The notes below the pieces were generated by a model. The model saw only the letters and a list, made by a program, of their open reading frames with translations, ran no database searches and was not told where the DNA came from. The translations under genes were made by a program, and so were the position numbers. From NCBI RefSeq assembly GCF_002149015.1, contig NZ_NGFO01000010.1, positions 60,686 to 124,685 of the forward strand: DNA of 64,000 bases, in the 5' to 3' direction. Origin of the DNA: Gordonia lacunae (lineage in GTDB: Bacteria > Actinomycetota > Actinomycetes > Mycobacteriales > Mycobacteriaceae). This document shows positions 1 through 8,402 of this stretch, one piece after another; within the stretch, counting starts at the first letter, position 1; each line of letters opens with the position of its first letter.

Positions 1-1350
1 GAGCGCCTTGGTCACGTAGGTGGCGCGATCGACTCCTGGTTCGGGGAGTTCGGTGGCGACATACGGCAGGGTCGGCATCACCAGGACGTCGTAGTCACTC
101 AGGGCCTGGTCATAGGCCGCTCGAATCAGCGGAACGAGGTTGCGGGCCTTGCCATAACTGGCACCCCCGAGTGCGGTGACACCGTGGTGCCCGCAGAACG
201 CAACGAGTTTGACCGTCTCGGACAGCTCGTCCGCGTGCTCGATGCGATGCTGGGCGAAGAAGGCCATCTGCTCGGGGTCGTAGAGACCGCCCGCATTGAG
301 GCCGTACCCGTTGCCGTCGAGCATCTGGTAGGCACCACCATCGGTGGCGATCACGTTCCAGACATGAAACGCGTCGCGATGCCACGCGACGCTCGTCTGC
401 TCGACGACCGCTCCGGCGTCGGCGAACCGTCTCGCCGCGTCCTGCACCACCGCGTCGACCTCGAGCTGAGAGGCATCGTGTCCGAAACCCTCGGCCACCA
501 CACCGATCCGCAACCCCTGGACCCCGTCGGCGAGACCCGACAGATAGTCGCTCGGAGTGATCCCTTCGGGTTGGCGGGGGTCGAGTCCGTCAGCACCGGC
601 GATCACCGACAGCATCAGAGCCGCGTCGGCGACTGTGCGGGTGATCGGCCCGACATGGTCGACGGTTCGCTCGATCGGAAACGCTCCCGTGTAGGGCACC
701 AGGCCGAAGGTGGGTTTGTGCCCCACCACCCCGCAGAACGATGCCGGGATCCGGATCGATCCGCCCTGGTCACCGCCGATGGCGAGATCCACGTCGCCAT
801 TGGCGACCAACGCCGCACTGCCACCCGAGGACCCGCCGGCCTCCCGGCCCGGATCCCACGGGTTGCGCACCGGCCCGCTGGCGGGCGTGAAGCTCGACCC
901 CGAGAAGCAGAGGTCCTCGCAGACAGCCTTCCCGGCGATCTCGGCACCGGCGTCCAACAGCCTCGACACAACGGTCGCGTCCCGTGCCGGAATGAATCCC
1001 TCCATCGACCGCGAGCCGTTCATCATCGGCACACCGGCCACCGCGACGTTGTCCTTGATCGCCACCCGACGACCCGCGAGCCGTGTGTCACCCGGCTCGT
1101 CGGCGGTGATGGAGGTACGCATGTACCACGCGCCCAACGGATTCGACCCGTCGACCGAGGCGGGGGTGGACTCACGAGCCGGCGCCACCGGGGTCGCCGA
1201 GGCGGCGTACAGCTCGTCGACCACGTCGTAGGAGCCCAGCGCGCCATCGACCAGCCCGGCGAACTCCTCGCGATCCTCTGCATTCAGCGTCAGCCCGAAA
1301 TGTGCGGCTGCAGAACTTATTTCATCCACACTGGGACGACGAACCGACAT
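1..1350 (-). CDS. Amidase, nitrile-hydratase-associated type (3' end cut off)
   Basis: Amidase-signature hydrolase that converts a carboxamide to the acid plus ammonia. The reading frame starts at the ATG at 1350 and is still open at the window edge, so 450 codons are visible; family members are about 500-520 residues. Lys99 (in AIKDN), Ser174 (in GGSSGGS) and Ser198 (in GDQGGSIRIP) form the Lys-cisSer-Ser triad. Their spacing, and an N-terminal helical segment of about 95 residues before the Lys, match the amidases that sit beside nitrile hydratase in Rhodococcus. Upstream on the same strand are an AmiC-like sensor and an ArsR regulator, which fits amide-inducible control. The nitrile hydratase genes themselves are not in the window. 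Sure of the family; the substrate is inferred. Confidence 0.93.
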   Translation of the reverse strand, partial: MSVRRPSVDEISSAAAHFGLTLNAEDREEFAGLVDGALGSYDVVDELYAASATPVAPARESTPASVDGSNPLGAWYMRTSITADEPGDTRLAGRRVAIKDNVAVAGVPMMNGSRSMEGFIPARDATVVSRLLDAGAEIAGKAVCEDLCFSGSSFTPASGPVRNPWDPGREAGGSSGGSAALVANGDVDLAIGGDQGGSIRIPASFCGVVGHKPTFGLVPYTGAFPIERTVDHVGPITRTVADAALMLSVIAGADGLDPRQPEGITPSDYLSGLADGVQGLRIGVVAEGFGHDASQLEVDAVVQDAARRFADAGAVVEQTSVAWHRDAFHVWNVIATDGGAYQMLDGNGYGLNAGGLYDPEQMAFFAQHRIEHADELSETVKLVAFCGHHGVTALGGASYGKARNLVPLIRAAYDQALSDYDVLVMPTLPYVATELPEPGVDRATYVTKAL

Positions 1351-1450
1351 GTTCTCTCCTTTTCGAAGCGGAATGCGAGACCAACTCCCCCGCCAGTTGC
1401 GCCTTCTCGCTGATGAACGAACCCGAGTCTAGGAACCGGCCGGCCAATAG

Positions 1451-1474
1451 GTCAATGGGTATCGACGTATTGAC
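1451..1474. promoter_or_regulatory. Inverted-repeat site upstream of the amidase (copy 1)
   Basis: GTCAAT at 1451-1456 and ATTGAC at 1469-1474 form perfect 6-bp inverted arms 12 bp apart. The site lies about 100 bp upstream of the amidase ATG in the 327-bp gene-free gap 1351-1677. A second, similar 24-bp copy lies at 1659-1682. It is probably the binding site of an amidase regulator; which one is not shown. Confidence 0.45.
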
Positions 1475-1658
1475 GCGTTAAGACTGTGTTTCGCCACTGT
1501 CACCCACCTCCCGAGATCCGACGACCGGTCGAATGCGACTGCGCGACAGCGCACTACGACACGCCACCCGCCGTCTCGGGGACCCGCCACTGCGGCCGGG
1601 CCAGACACCACCGTGGCGCGCGTCACATAGTCAGAACGTAGTACCCCGGTCGACATAT

Positions 1659-1682
1659 GTCAATGAGTGGCGACGCATTAAC
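1659..1682. promoter_or_regulatory. Inverted-repeat site upstream of the amidase (copy 2)
   Basis: A second copy of the 24-bp element, 19 of 24 bases identical to 1451-1474. The arms are GTCAAT and ATTAAC, with one arm mismatch. It overlaps the stop codon of the AmiC-like gene (1678-1680). The two copies are 208 bp apart, close to 20 helical turns, so looping is possible. The rest of the gap 1351-1677 shows no gene. Confidence 0.4.
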
Positions 1683-3078
1683 TCGTAGCCGGGCGGGGGC
1701 GCAGGGTCCCCTGCCGCGATTCGGCCAGGATGATGGGACGGGACGGCGAGTTGCCGGCGGTTGCAGTACTGGTTATCAGTCTGCGCCGCAACCGTTCTCT
1801 GTCCATGTCGGGATCAGTCGACATCTCCTGCCCGTACGCCTTGATGGCTTCGTAGGTCGTCTCGGACAACGAGCTCATCGGTGGCATCAGGCCGTGCAGC
1901 TCGTGCCGGTAGCGACTCTCGAGATCGCGATGGACGTCGAGAGCACCCTGAAAGTACGCGAAGGCCGCCCAGACACCGTCGGCAGCGGTATCGCCGATCA
2001 GCTGCAACGTTGCCTCATCGAGCACGAGCGCAAGCGTTCTGGTCCGGGCCCGCAGTCCCCGCTGGGCGCATTGCCGTTCGAAGACGACCTCGTCCCGGCC
2101 GACCAGCGACGACAGGATCAGCTCCGCGCCGGAAGCCTCGATCGCCGCGATGGTCGAGGTGAAGTCCTGAGTCCCCAGCGGGAGGTAGGCGTCGCCCAGA
2201 ACAGACCCGTGGTTCTCGGCCACCACGCGCCGAACCGCCCAGTGCGCACCATAGGACCACGAGTAGCGGTGGCCCACGAAAAACCATCTACGGCTACCTG
2301 TTTCCGCCATCAGCGCCGGCACGGCAGCGCGCGCTTGGGCCAGCGGCCGCTCCCCCAGTCGCACCGTCGTGGGACTGGGTCTACCACCCTCGTTCAGGAC
2401 GGTGTGCACCAGCAGCGCATCCTTGCCCTGCAGCACGGAGGCAGCAGCGTTGAAGGTGGCCGACGTGACGCATGCGAAGATGACCCGGCAACCACTGCGC
2501 AGCAACCGGGTGGCCGCCGTTGCTCCCGCCAGCGACTCCGAGGCATCGTCACCGACCAGCAATTCGACGGGAACACCCCCGATGCCGCCCCCGGCATTGA
2601 TCTCGTCCACTGCCAACTGGGCCAACGTCTCCGTCGCCTGGGCGAAGACCGCCGCGGAACCGGATTTGCTGACCAGCAATCCGATGCGGTGCCGGTCCGG
2701 CCGCAACGGCTCGGGCGGACCGAAACCGCGCTTGTGGGCCAGCCACGTCACACCATCCTGATCCAGACTGGACTCCACGACCACGCGCGAGCCACTGCCG
2801 TCGGCGAAGAACCGCACGGTCAGCCGACCACGCCATGGCTGATGGTGCACGATCACCACTGACCTGCCCCACCGAACCGAGGCAACATGTCCCAGCAGGG
2901 TGATCGGCATTCCCGCGACACCCTGACCGCCGCCGACCGGCAGGGATACCGACACGGCCGCGCCCACAGCCAACCTGGTGCATTCCAGATCGAGTAACTG
3001 GCCGGCCGCGAATCGACCGAACGCGATGTCGGGCGGATCAGCGGTAGGGATCTGGGCGGTCACGGAAAGAGTCGGCAC
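1678..3078 (-). CDS. AmiC-like amide sensor with extra N-terminal SRPBCC-like domain
   Basis: 466 residues from a GTG at 3078. From about residue 130 (RIGLLVSKSG) to the C-terminus it resembles type I periplasmic-binding folds of the AmiC/branched-chain amino-acid/urea class (Peripla_BP_6), including the GGGIGG and FVGHRYSWSYG regions. It has no signal peptide, so it is probably cytosolic and a sensor rather than a transporter part, like AmiC and Rhodococcus NhlC. The first 130 residues are not part of that fold. Their strand-rich pattern (ITLLGHVASVRW, then LTVRFFADGSGSRVVVES) looks like an AHSA1/SRPBCC domain. The gene is 33 bp downstream of an ArsR gene, and ArsR-SRPBCC pairs are common. 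It would sense the amide for the downstream amidase. The N-terminal call is tentative. Confidence 0.8.
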   Translation of the reverse strand: MPTLSVTAQIPTADPPDIAFGRFAAGQLLDLECTRLAVGAAVSVSLPVGGGQGVAGMPITLLGHVASVRWGRSVVIVHHQPWRGRLTVRFFADGSGSRVVVESSLDQDGVTWLAHKRGFGPPEPLRPDRHRIGLLVSKSGSAAVFAQATETLAQLAVDEINAGGGIGGVPVELLVGDDASESLAGATAATRLLRSGCRVIFACVTSATFNAAASVLQGKDALLVHTVLNEGGRPSPTTVRLGERPLAQARAAVPALMAETGSRRWFFVGHRYSWSYGAHWAVRRVVAENHGSVLGDAYLPLGTQDFTSTIAAIEASGAELILSSLVGRDEVVFERQCAQRGLRARTRTLALVLDEATLQLIGDTAADGVWAAFAYFQGALDVHRDLESRYRHELHGLMPPMSSLSETTYEAIKAYGQEMSTDPDMDRERLRRRLITSTATAGNSPSRPIILAESRQGTLRPRPATS

Positions 3079-3111
3079 ACAACACCCCCGGATAGCCGGA
3101 ACAGCGCCAGA

Positions 3112-3486
3112 CTAGGCTTGCCGCCGCGCCTTCGCCTCGTCTTCACGGATATCGGGGGCCGGGGCGTCACCGGTGGCTTCTCCCGCACCGAGCGCCCGCT
3201 CCAGCACACCCTGCAGGAACTGCAGGGCGTCGTTGGCCGGACCAGCCGGGTCGATGGAGAAGTAGCGGTGCCGCCCCGCACGCCGCTCGACGACGACCCC
3301 GGACATCTTCAGTGCCTTGAGATGAGTCGATACGGTGGTGCGACCGACCGAGGAGATCTGGTCACTGATGAACCCGGCACTGCATTCGCCGTGGGACGCG
3401 AGTGTGTCCAGGATCTGGCGGCGAACCTGGTCGGCAAGGGCGGCGAAGACCAATTCACGACTCTGCTGGTCATTGGTCACACTCAT
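3112..3486 (-). CDS. ArsR-family winged-helix repressor
   Basis: 124-residue DNA-binding protein. ELVFAALADQVRRQILDTL is the typical ArsR N-terminal helix, VGRTTVSTHLKALKMSGVV the recognition helix-turn-helix, and VVERRAGRHRYFSID the wing. No obvious metal-binding ELCVCD motif is present, so it is probably not a metal sensor. It starts at the ATG at 3486. A 20-bp palindrome 26-45 bp upstream suggests autorepression. Position before the AmiC-like gene and the amidase parallels Rhodococcus NhlD, an ArsR-like repressor of nitrile-hydratase operons; that role is inferred. Confidence 0.88.
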   Translation of the reverse strand: MSVTNDQQSRELVFAALADQVRRQILDTLASHGECSAGFISDQISSVGRTTVSTHLKALKMSGVVVERRAGRHRYFSIDPAGPANDALQFLQGVLERALGAGEATGDAPAPDIREDEAKARRQA

Positions 3487-3511
3487 GGTCGTTACCCGTC
3501 TGCCCCGGAAC

Positions 3512-3531
3512 TGATACGTCAGTAAGTATCA
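3512..3531. promoter_or_regulatory. Probable ArsR operator
   Basis: TGATACgtcagtaaGTATCA has perfect 6-bp arms with an 8-bp centre, in the 71-bp gap between the ArsR start (3486) and the AraC stop (3558). Size and AT-rich arms are typical of ArsR sites and of the repressor's own promoter. Confidence 0.55.
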
Positions 3532-3557
3532 ACATATCGTACCGGCGGGCACTCCGG

Positions 3558-4622
3558 CTACCCGAGGCACCGCATCTCCGCGCCACTCACCTCCGGGCGG
3601 CTCCGTGGCAAGGACCGCTCGGATCTGCGGTACTCGGTCGGCGTGCACCCGAACTCGGCGCGGAATGCGCGGGCCATGTGGGCGGAGTCGGAGTATCCCC
3701 ACCGTGCCGCCAGCATGGCTATCGGCCGCGAGTCGTCGCCGGTGAGCAGATCGCGGGCGCACGCCTGCAGACGTCGTTGGCGCGCCACCGCCCCGAAGGT
3801 CGTGCCGGATCGCTCGAAGAGCGCGTGCAGGGTGCGTACCGATACGCCGATCGCTCGCGCTGCCCCGGTCACCGACACCGGCCCGACAGGCAGGTGGGTG
3901 TCCATGTAGCGCACCGCAGCGGCACGGCGGGCGTCGTCGCTCAGCGGGGCGGAAGGCGGCCCCGGCGGGTTCTGGGCCCCGGCCAGCACAGCGCGGATGA
4001 CGTCGGCGTGCGCGGTCCCGAGCATCTGGCGTTCCACCGGATTGCCGACCGCTCCTGCCGACTGCCACGTCGACACCATCAGCGAACGGGCGATCTGGGC
4101 GCTCCCCCGATCACCGTCGAATGTCGTCGCGGTGGCGGCCCGGGACGGATCGGACATCAGATCCGCCACAGATTCGCGAGGCAGGCGGAACGACAGGACT
4201 CGCCACAACCGCGCCACGTCATCCGGAGAGTGCTCCGGCTCGACGAATTCCAGGCTGTAGGGACGGGTCGAGTCGACGATCGCGAACTCGCCACGCGACA
4301 CGACACATCGGCGGCCGTCTTGCTCGGTGAAGCACTGACCTTCGATCTGCAGGTTGACGAAGACGACGTCCTCCGTGGTCCGCGACACTTCGAGCTCGCC
4401 GTGTTCGACCAGTTGTGTACATGAGGCGATCTCGGCTGCGTTGGTCGTACCCATCGGGGCCGAGCGCACCCAGCCCGGCAGCCCCGCACTCACGCGACTG
4501 CGGCCCAGGTGATCACGGGACCGAGACGGGGTCAGCGGCGTGAAGGCCTGGCACAGGACGTCAGCCCAGTAGCTGACCTGGTCGGCAGTCCCCAACTCCT
4601 TGGTGGACCAGAAATCTGTCAT
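3558..4622 (-). CDS. AraC-family transcriptional regulator
   Basis: 354 residues from the ATG at 4622, chosen because GGAG lies just upstream and MTDFWSTKELG is a typical start for this family; an in-frame GTG at 4679 has no good ribosome site. The N-terminal 200 residues are an AraC-binding-like cupin-type sensor (AraC_binding_2). The C-terminal 100 carry two helix-turn-helices: VTGAARAIGVSVRTLHALFE and, after it, IAMLAARWGYSDSAHMARAF followed by GCTPTEYRR. It diverges from the acyl-CoA dehydrogenase at 4850 with a palindrome in the gap, so it probably controls the dehydrogenase pair. The inducer is unknown. Confidence 0.92.
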   Translation of the reverse strand: MTDFWSTKELGTADQVSYWADVLCQAFTPLTPSRSRDHLGRSRVSAGLPGWVRSAPMGTTNAAEIASCTQLVEHGELEVSRTTEDVVFVNLQIEGQCFTEQDGRRCVVSRGEFAIVDSTRPYSLEFVEPEHSPDDVARLWRVLSFRLPRESVADLMSDPSRAATATTFDGDRGSAQIARSLMVSTWQSAGAVGNPVERQMLGTAHADVIRAVLAGAQNPPGPPSAPLSDDARRAAAVRYMDTHLPVGPVSVTGAARAIGVSVRTLHALFERSGTTFGAVARQRRLQACARDLLTGDDSRPIAMLAARWGYSDSAHMARAFRAEFGCTPTEYRRSERSLPRSRPEVSGAEMRCLG

Positions 4623-4792
4623 GACGCGCTCCGAGGTCCGACGCCGCAGTTCGATCTCGTGCGGCGGCTTGGTGTCCACCTAAGCGCATTCGCGCCGCCG
4701 TGTCCGCCGACCGGAGCATCGGTGCAGATTTCTTCTGACAAGTGCGCAGGACGATTCAAGACCGGAGGCGGGGGTGTGCGACAGCCTTCGAG

Positions 4793-4810
4793 TGTGTGAT
4801 TCGCCACACA
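4793..4810. promoter_or_regulatory. Candidate AraC-type operator
   Basis: TGTGTGattcgcCACACA is a perfect 6-bp-arm inverted repeat in the 227-bp gap between the divergent AraC gene and the acyl-CoA dehydrogenase, 40 bp before the ATG at 4850. A related half-site GGTGTGCGA lies at 4773-4781. Confidence 0.4.
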
Positions 4811-4849
4811 CCACGACCTCAGAGCAATCGTCATCACACCGGAGGAATC

Positions 4850-6106
4850 ATGTCCCTGAGCTTCGAACTCAGTCCGGAACAACTCACCGTGCGCAACCAG
4901 GCGCGCCACGTCGCCGACGAGGTGTTGTCGCAGGTGGCCGGAGCAATCGACGGCCTCGACAAACCCGAGGACCGGTTCTACGCCTTGCTGCCGATCTACA
5001 AGCAACTCGTCGGCATGGGATTCCTGAAGGGCCTGGTGCCCGACGAGTACGGCGGAGCCTACTTCGACAATCTGACCTTCGCCCTGGCTGCCGAGGAACT
5101 CGCCCGTGTCGACGTCAACGTGCCGTCGGCACTTCTCGGAACCGGGCTGGGACTGAACCCGATCATCAATTTCGGCACGGAGGAGCAGAAGCAACGATGG
5201 TTGCCGTTGTTCTGTGGCGACGAACCACGCCTCGCCGCGATCGCCTACACCGAGGTCACCGGCGGAGCCAACTACGACACCCCCGATCCGACCGCCGGAA
5301 TCCAGACGTTCGCCGTCCGAGATGGGGACGACTGGGTCATCAACGGCGCCAAGCACTACACCACCAACGCATCGGGTTGGGACGGGCTCGGCGCCGACCT
5401 GATCAGCGTCGTGTGCCGCACCGATCCCACGCTTCCGCCCTCCGAATCCCTCGCGGTCATCGTCGTCGAGCGCGGCACCCCCGGAGTCTCGATCACCGGG
5501 ATGATCGACACCATGGGGCACCGTGCGACCAACTCGCCGCGGGTGGAGTTCACCGATGTCCGTGTCCCCGTGCGCAATCTCATCGGTCAACCCGGAGATG
5601 GATTGGAGATCGTGGCCACCGCCTTCTCCTGGACGTGCTCGTCCATCGGCGCGGCCTGCGTCGGGCGGATGCGCGCCGCATTCGACTACGCCCACAGATT
5701 CACGACCACCGATCACCGCTCCGGCCCGGTCCCGGTCATCGACCACCAGAACGCCGGCTACATGCTCGCCGACATCAAGACCAGGATCGAAGCCGTCCGC
5801 TACTTCGCGTGGAAGGCCGCCGACCACTTCGACCGCACCGGCGGCAAGGACCGTGAGCTGGCAAACGAGATCAAGATCTTCGCCTCGGAGACAGCCGTGC
5901 AGGTGGTCTACGACGCGATGCGCCTGGTCGGCGTCGATGCCTACACCAACCTCACCCCGATCGCCGCGATCATGGAAGACGTCCTGTGCTTCCCGGTGTA
6001 CGACGGCGGCAACATGGGCGTGCGGCGACGCAATCTGCACAAACTCCTCAAGGACCCCAGCTTCGATGCCCTCGCCGCTGCCGAAAATCGGTTGACGACA
6101 ACCTGA
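4850..6106 (+). CDS. Acyl-CoA dehydrogenase family protein
   Basis: 418-residue flavoprotein that introduces a double bond alpha-beta to a thioester, or acts on a related substrate. The ATG at 4850 follows GGAGGA at 4841-4846. The N-terminal helical domain (FELSPEQLTVRNQARHV), the middle beta-domain (IAYTEVTGGANYDT, GAKHYTTNA) and the C-terminal four-helix part (QVVYDAMRLVGVDAYT) are in family order and length. Near the C-terminus EDVLCFPVYDGGNMGVRRR stands where most members have an E-x-x-QIYEGT-type motif, so the flavin/substrate contact there is atypical. It sits 50 bp before an aldehyde dehydrogenase, probably in one operon under the divergent AraC regulator. The substrate is not evident. 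Confidence 0.93.
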   Translation: MSLSFELSPEQLTVRNQARHVADEVLSQVAGAIDGLDKPEDRFYALLPIYKQLVGMGFLKGLVPDEYGGAYFDNLTFALAAEELARVDVNVPSALLGTGLGLNPIINFGTEEQKQRWLPLFCGDEPRLAAIAYTEVTGGANYDTPDPTAGIQTFAVRDGDDWVINGAKHYTTNASGWDGLGADLISVVCRTDPTLPPSESLAVIVVERGTPGVSITGMIDTMGHRATNSPRVEFTDVRVPVRNLIGQPGDGLEIVATAFSWTCSSIGAACVGRMRAAFDYAHRFTTTDHRSGPVPVIDHQNAGYMLADIKTRIEAVRYFAWKAADHFDRTGGKDRELANEIKIFASETAVQVVYDAMRLVGVDAYTNLTPIAAIMEDVLCFPVYDGGNMGVRRRNLHKLLKDPSFDALAAAENRLTTT

Positions 6107-6156
6107 TAGCAATCCTTCACACCCTTGTTCACCCGACTACCGAAGTGAGACAACCG

Positions 6157-7662
6157 ATGACAACGACCGACGCCTCCCACGCCGCCCTGCCGGCGGGAGT
6201 CACCGACTTCCTCAACCGCCCCGTCCACCATTTCATCGACGGGGTCGACGTCGCCTCCCTGTCGAACGACTCGTTCGCCACGTTCAATCCGTCCGACGGA
6301 ACCCCACTGGCCGAGGTCGCGCTCGGCAGCACCGTGGAGGTCGATCAAGCGGTGGCGGCCGCCCGCCGGGCCCTCGACGGACCATGGAGCCGGATGAGTG
6401 AGTCGCAACGCAGCAAGATCCTCTGGCGCGTAGCCGAACTCATCGATTCACGTGCGGACGAGTTCGCCATCCTGGAGGCGCTCGACAGTGGGAAGCCCGC
6501 GACTTACGCGCGGGCGGTGGACATTCCACTCGCCGTCGATTGGTTCCAGTACTTCGCCGGGTGGCCGACCAAGCTCGAGGGAACGACCATCCCGGTCTCG
6601 GCTGTCGCCACGCCCGGCAACTACTTCGCCTACACGGTGCGCGAACCCATCGGTGTCGTCGCCGCTGTCATCGCGTGGAACTTCCCCCTCATGCTCGCCG
6701 CCTGGAAGCTCGCCCCGGCGCTGGCCGCGGGCAACACCGTGATCCTCAAACCCGCCGAGCAGACGCCCCTCACCGCAACCCTTCTCGGCGAGCTGATGCG
6801 CGAGGCGGGAGTGCCCGAGGGAGTGGTCAACATCGTTCACGGCTACGGCCACGACGTGGGCGCCGCGCTCGCTGCCCATCCGGGAGTCGACAAGATCTCG
6901 TTCACCGGCTCCACCGAGGTGGGCAAGAGCATCATCACCGCGGCGAGCGGCAACCTGAAGAAGGTGACCCTGGAACTGGGGGGAAAGTCGCCCAACGTCA
7001 TCTTCGCCGACGCCGACCTCGATGCGGCCATCGCGGGCGCGGCCAACGCCATCTTCTTCAACCAGGGCGAAGCCTGCGAGGCCGGCTCGCGCCTCTTCGT
7101 CGAGCGGGCGGTCTACGAGCGTGTGGTCGACGGGGTTGCGGCCGTGGCGGGACAGCTGACCGTCGGGGACAGCCTTGCCCCCGACTCCCAGATCGGACCG
7201 CTGGTGTCACAACGGCAGCTCGAGCGCGTCCTCGGCTACCTCGACAGCGGCCATACCGAGGGCGCGACCACGGTCACCGGTGGACGGCGCAAAGGAGATG
7301 TCGGTTATTTCGTCGAACCCACCGTCCTCACCGATGTGACCCCCACGATGAAGGTCGTCACCGACGAGATCTTCGGACCCGTCGTCACCGTCACACCGTT
7401 CGACGACGGCGATGACCTCCTGCGCGCGGCCAACGACACCAGCTACGGGCTCGCGGCCGCGGTCTGGACGAGAGACCTCACCAAGGCCCACAACGTCGCG
7501 GCGGGTTTCAAGGCCGGCACAGTGTGGATCAACAGCTATCACGTCCTCGACCCCGCACTGCCGTTCGGCGGGTACAAGCAGTCCGGGTGGGGCCGAGAGC
7601 ACGGCGCCGCGGTCTTCGACGCCTACACCGAAACGAAAACCGTCATCCTCGACCGAGGCTGA
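6157..7662 (+). CDS. NAD(P)-dependent aldehyde dehydrogenase
   Basis: 501 residues, oxidising an aldehyde to a carboxylic acid. The ATG at 6157 was chosen because the family homology begins there (FIDGVDVASL, then FATFNPSDG). Key elements are the NAD site FTGSTEVGK, general base Glu273 in LELGGKSPN, catalytic Cys307 in NQGEACEAGSR, and EIFGPVVTVTPFDD. The Cys context GEAC, instead of the commoner GQxC, suggests the betaine/phenylacetaldehyde-like branch, but the substrate cannot be named. It is the second gene after the acyl-CoA dehydrogenase (50-bp gap). Together they could oxidise an alkyl or aryl side chain. Confidence 0.94.
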   Translation: MTTTDASHAALPAGVTDFLNRPVHHFIDGVDVASLSNDSFATFNPSDGTPLAEVALGSTVEVDQAVAAARRALDGPWSRMSESQRSKILWRVAELIDSRADEFAILEALDSGKPATYARAVDIPLAVDWFQYFAGWPTKLEGTTIPVSAVATPGNYFAYTVREPIGVVAAVIAWNFPLMLAAWKLAPALAAGNTVILKPAEQTPLTATLLGELMREAGVPEGVVNIVHGYGHDVGAALAAHPGVDKISFTGSTEVGKSIITAASGNLKKVTLELGGKSPNVIFADADLDAAIAGAANAIFFNQGEACEAGSRLFVERAVYERVVDGVAAVAGQLTVGDSLAPDSQIGPLVSQRQLERVLGYLDSGHTEGATTVTGGRRKGDVGYFVEPTVLTDVTPTMKVVTDEIFGPVVTVTPFDDGDDLLRAANDTSYGLAAAVWTRDLTKAHNVAAGFKAGTVWINSYHVLDPALPFGGYKQSGWGREHGAAVFDAYTETKTVILDRG

Positions 7663-7736
7663 CGTGGTCCTCGGGCTCGTCACCGGCCCCGCCATGCAGG
7701 CGGTCGGTCGGGCACCCCTGTCGTACCGTGGACCCG

Positions 7737-8399
7737 ATGCGTATCGCGGTGGTGGAGGACGACGACGGGGTCGGTGACGCGCTCGTCGACGCTCTGAACG
7801 AGGTCGGCCACGAACCCCGCCGGATGCGTCGCGGTGCCGACCTCCTCCTCAATCACCGGGATGTCGACCTGGTCCTGCTGGACCTGGGACTGCCCGACGA
7901 GGACGGCCTGACCGTGTTGCGCCGGTTGCGGACCGTCAGCGAGATGCCGGTGGTGGTGCTCACCGCGCGGCACGACGAACGGTCGGTCGTGCGGGCCCTG
8001 CGCGGGGGCGCCGACGACTATGTGGTCAAGCCGGCACGGCTCGGCGAGCTGATGGCGCGCCTGGAGGTGGCCGCCCGTCGGCGTGTGGCCGACGCCCCGG
8101 TCGCCACCGACCGACGGATCGCGTCCGGCGACATCGTGGTCGACCTCGATGCGCGTCTGGTCTCCGTGGCCGGCGTCGACGTGGCACTGACCCCCAAGGA
8201 GTTCGAACTCCTCGCGCACCTGGTCACACGCCGGGGTGAGGCGGTGAGTCGCGAGCAGTTGATGGACGCGATCTGGGGCGACGCCTACGTCGCGATCTCT
8301 CGGAGCCTCGACGTCCACATGACCGCACTCCGGGCGAAGCTCGGCAGACCCGGAGTGATCGAGACGATCCGCGGGTACGGCTACCGCTGGGGTTCCTGA
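7737..8399 (+). CDS. OmpR-family response regulator
   Basis: 220 residues. The receiver domain has acidic residues (VVEDDD), phosphoacceptor Asp49 (LLDLGLPDEDG), a switch Thr (VVVLTARHD) and Lys (VKPAR). The C-terminal winged helix is of the Trans_reg_C type (LTPKEFELLAHLV, then VIETIRGYGYRW). The ATG at 7737 is preferred; an in-frame GTG lies 9 bp earlier. It is 3 bp from the histidine kinase gene and is its evident partner. The following permease and TAXI lipoprotein are the likely targets. Confidence 0.94.
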   Translation: MRIAVVEDDDGVGDALVDALNEVGHEPRRMRRGADLLLNHRDVDLVLLDLGLPDEDGLTVLRRLRTVSEMPVVVLTARHDERSVVRALRGGADDYVVKPARLGELMARLEVAARRRVADAPVATDRRIASGDIVVDLDARLVSVAGVDVALTPKEFELLAHLVTRRGEAVSREQLMDAIWGDAYVAISRSLDVHMTALRAKLGRPGVIETIRGYGYRWGS

Positions 8400-8402
8400 G
8401 CG

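Noticed and set aside
184..1413. A 409-codon plus-strand frame opposite the amidase
   Set aside because: The amidase frame carries the whole Lys-Ser-Ser signature on the other strand.
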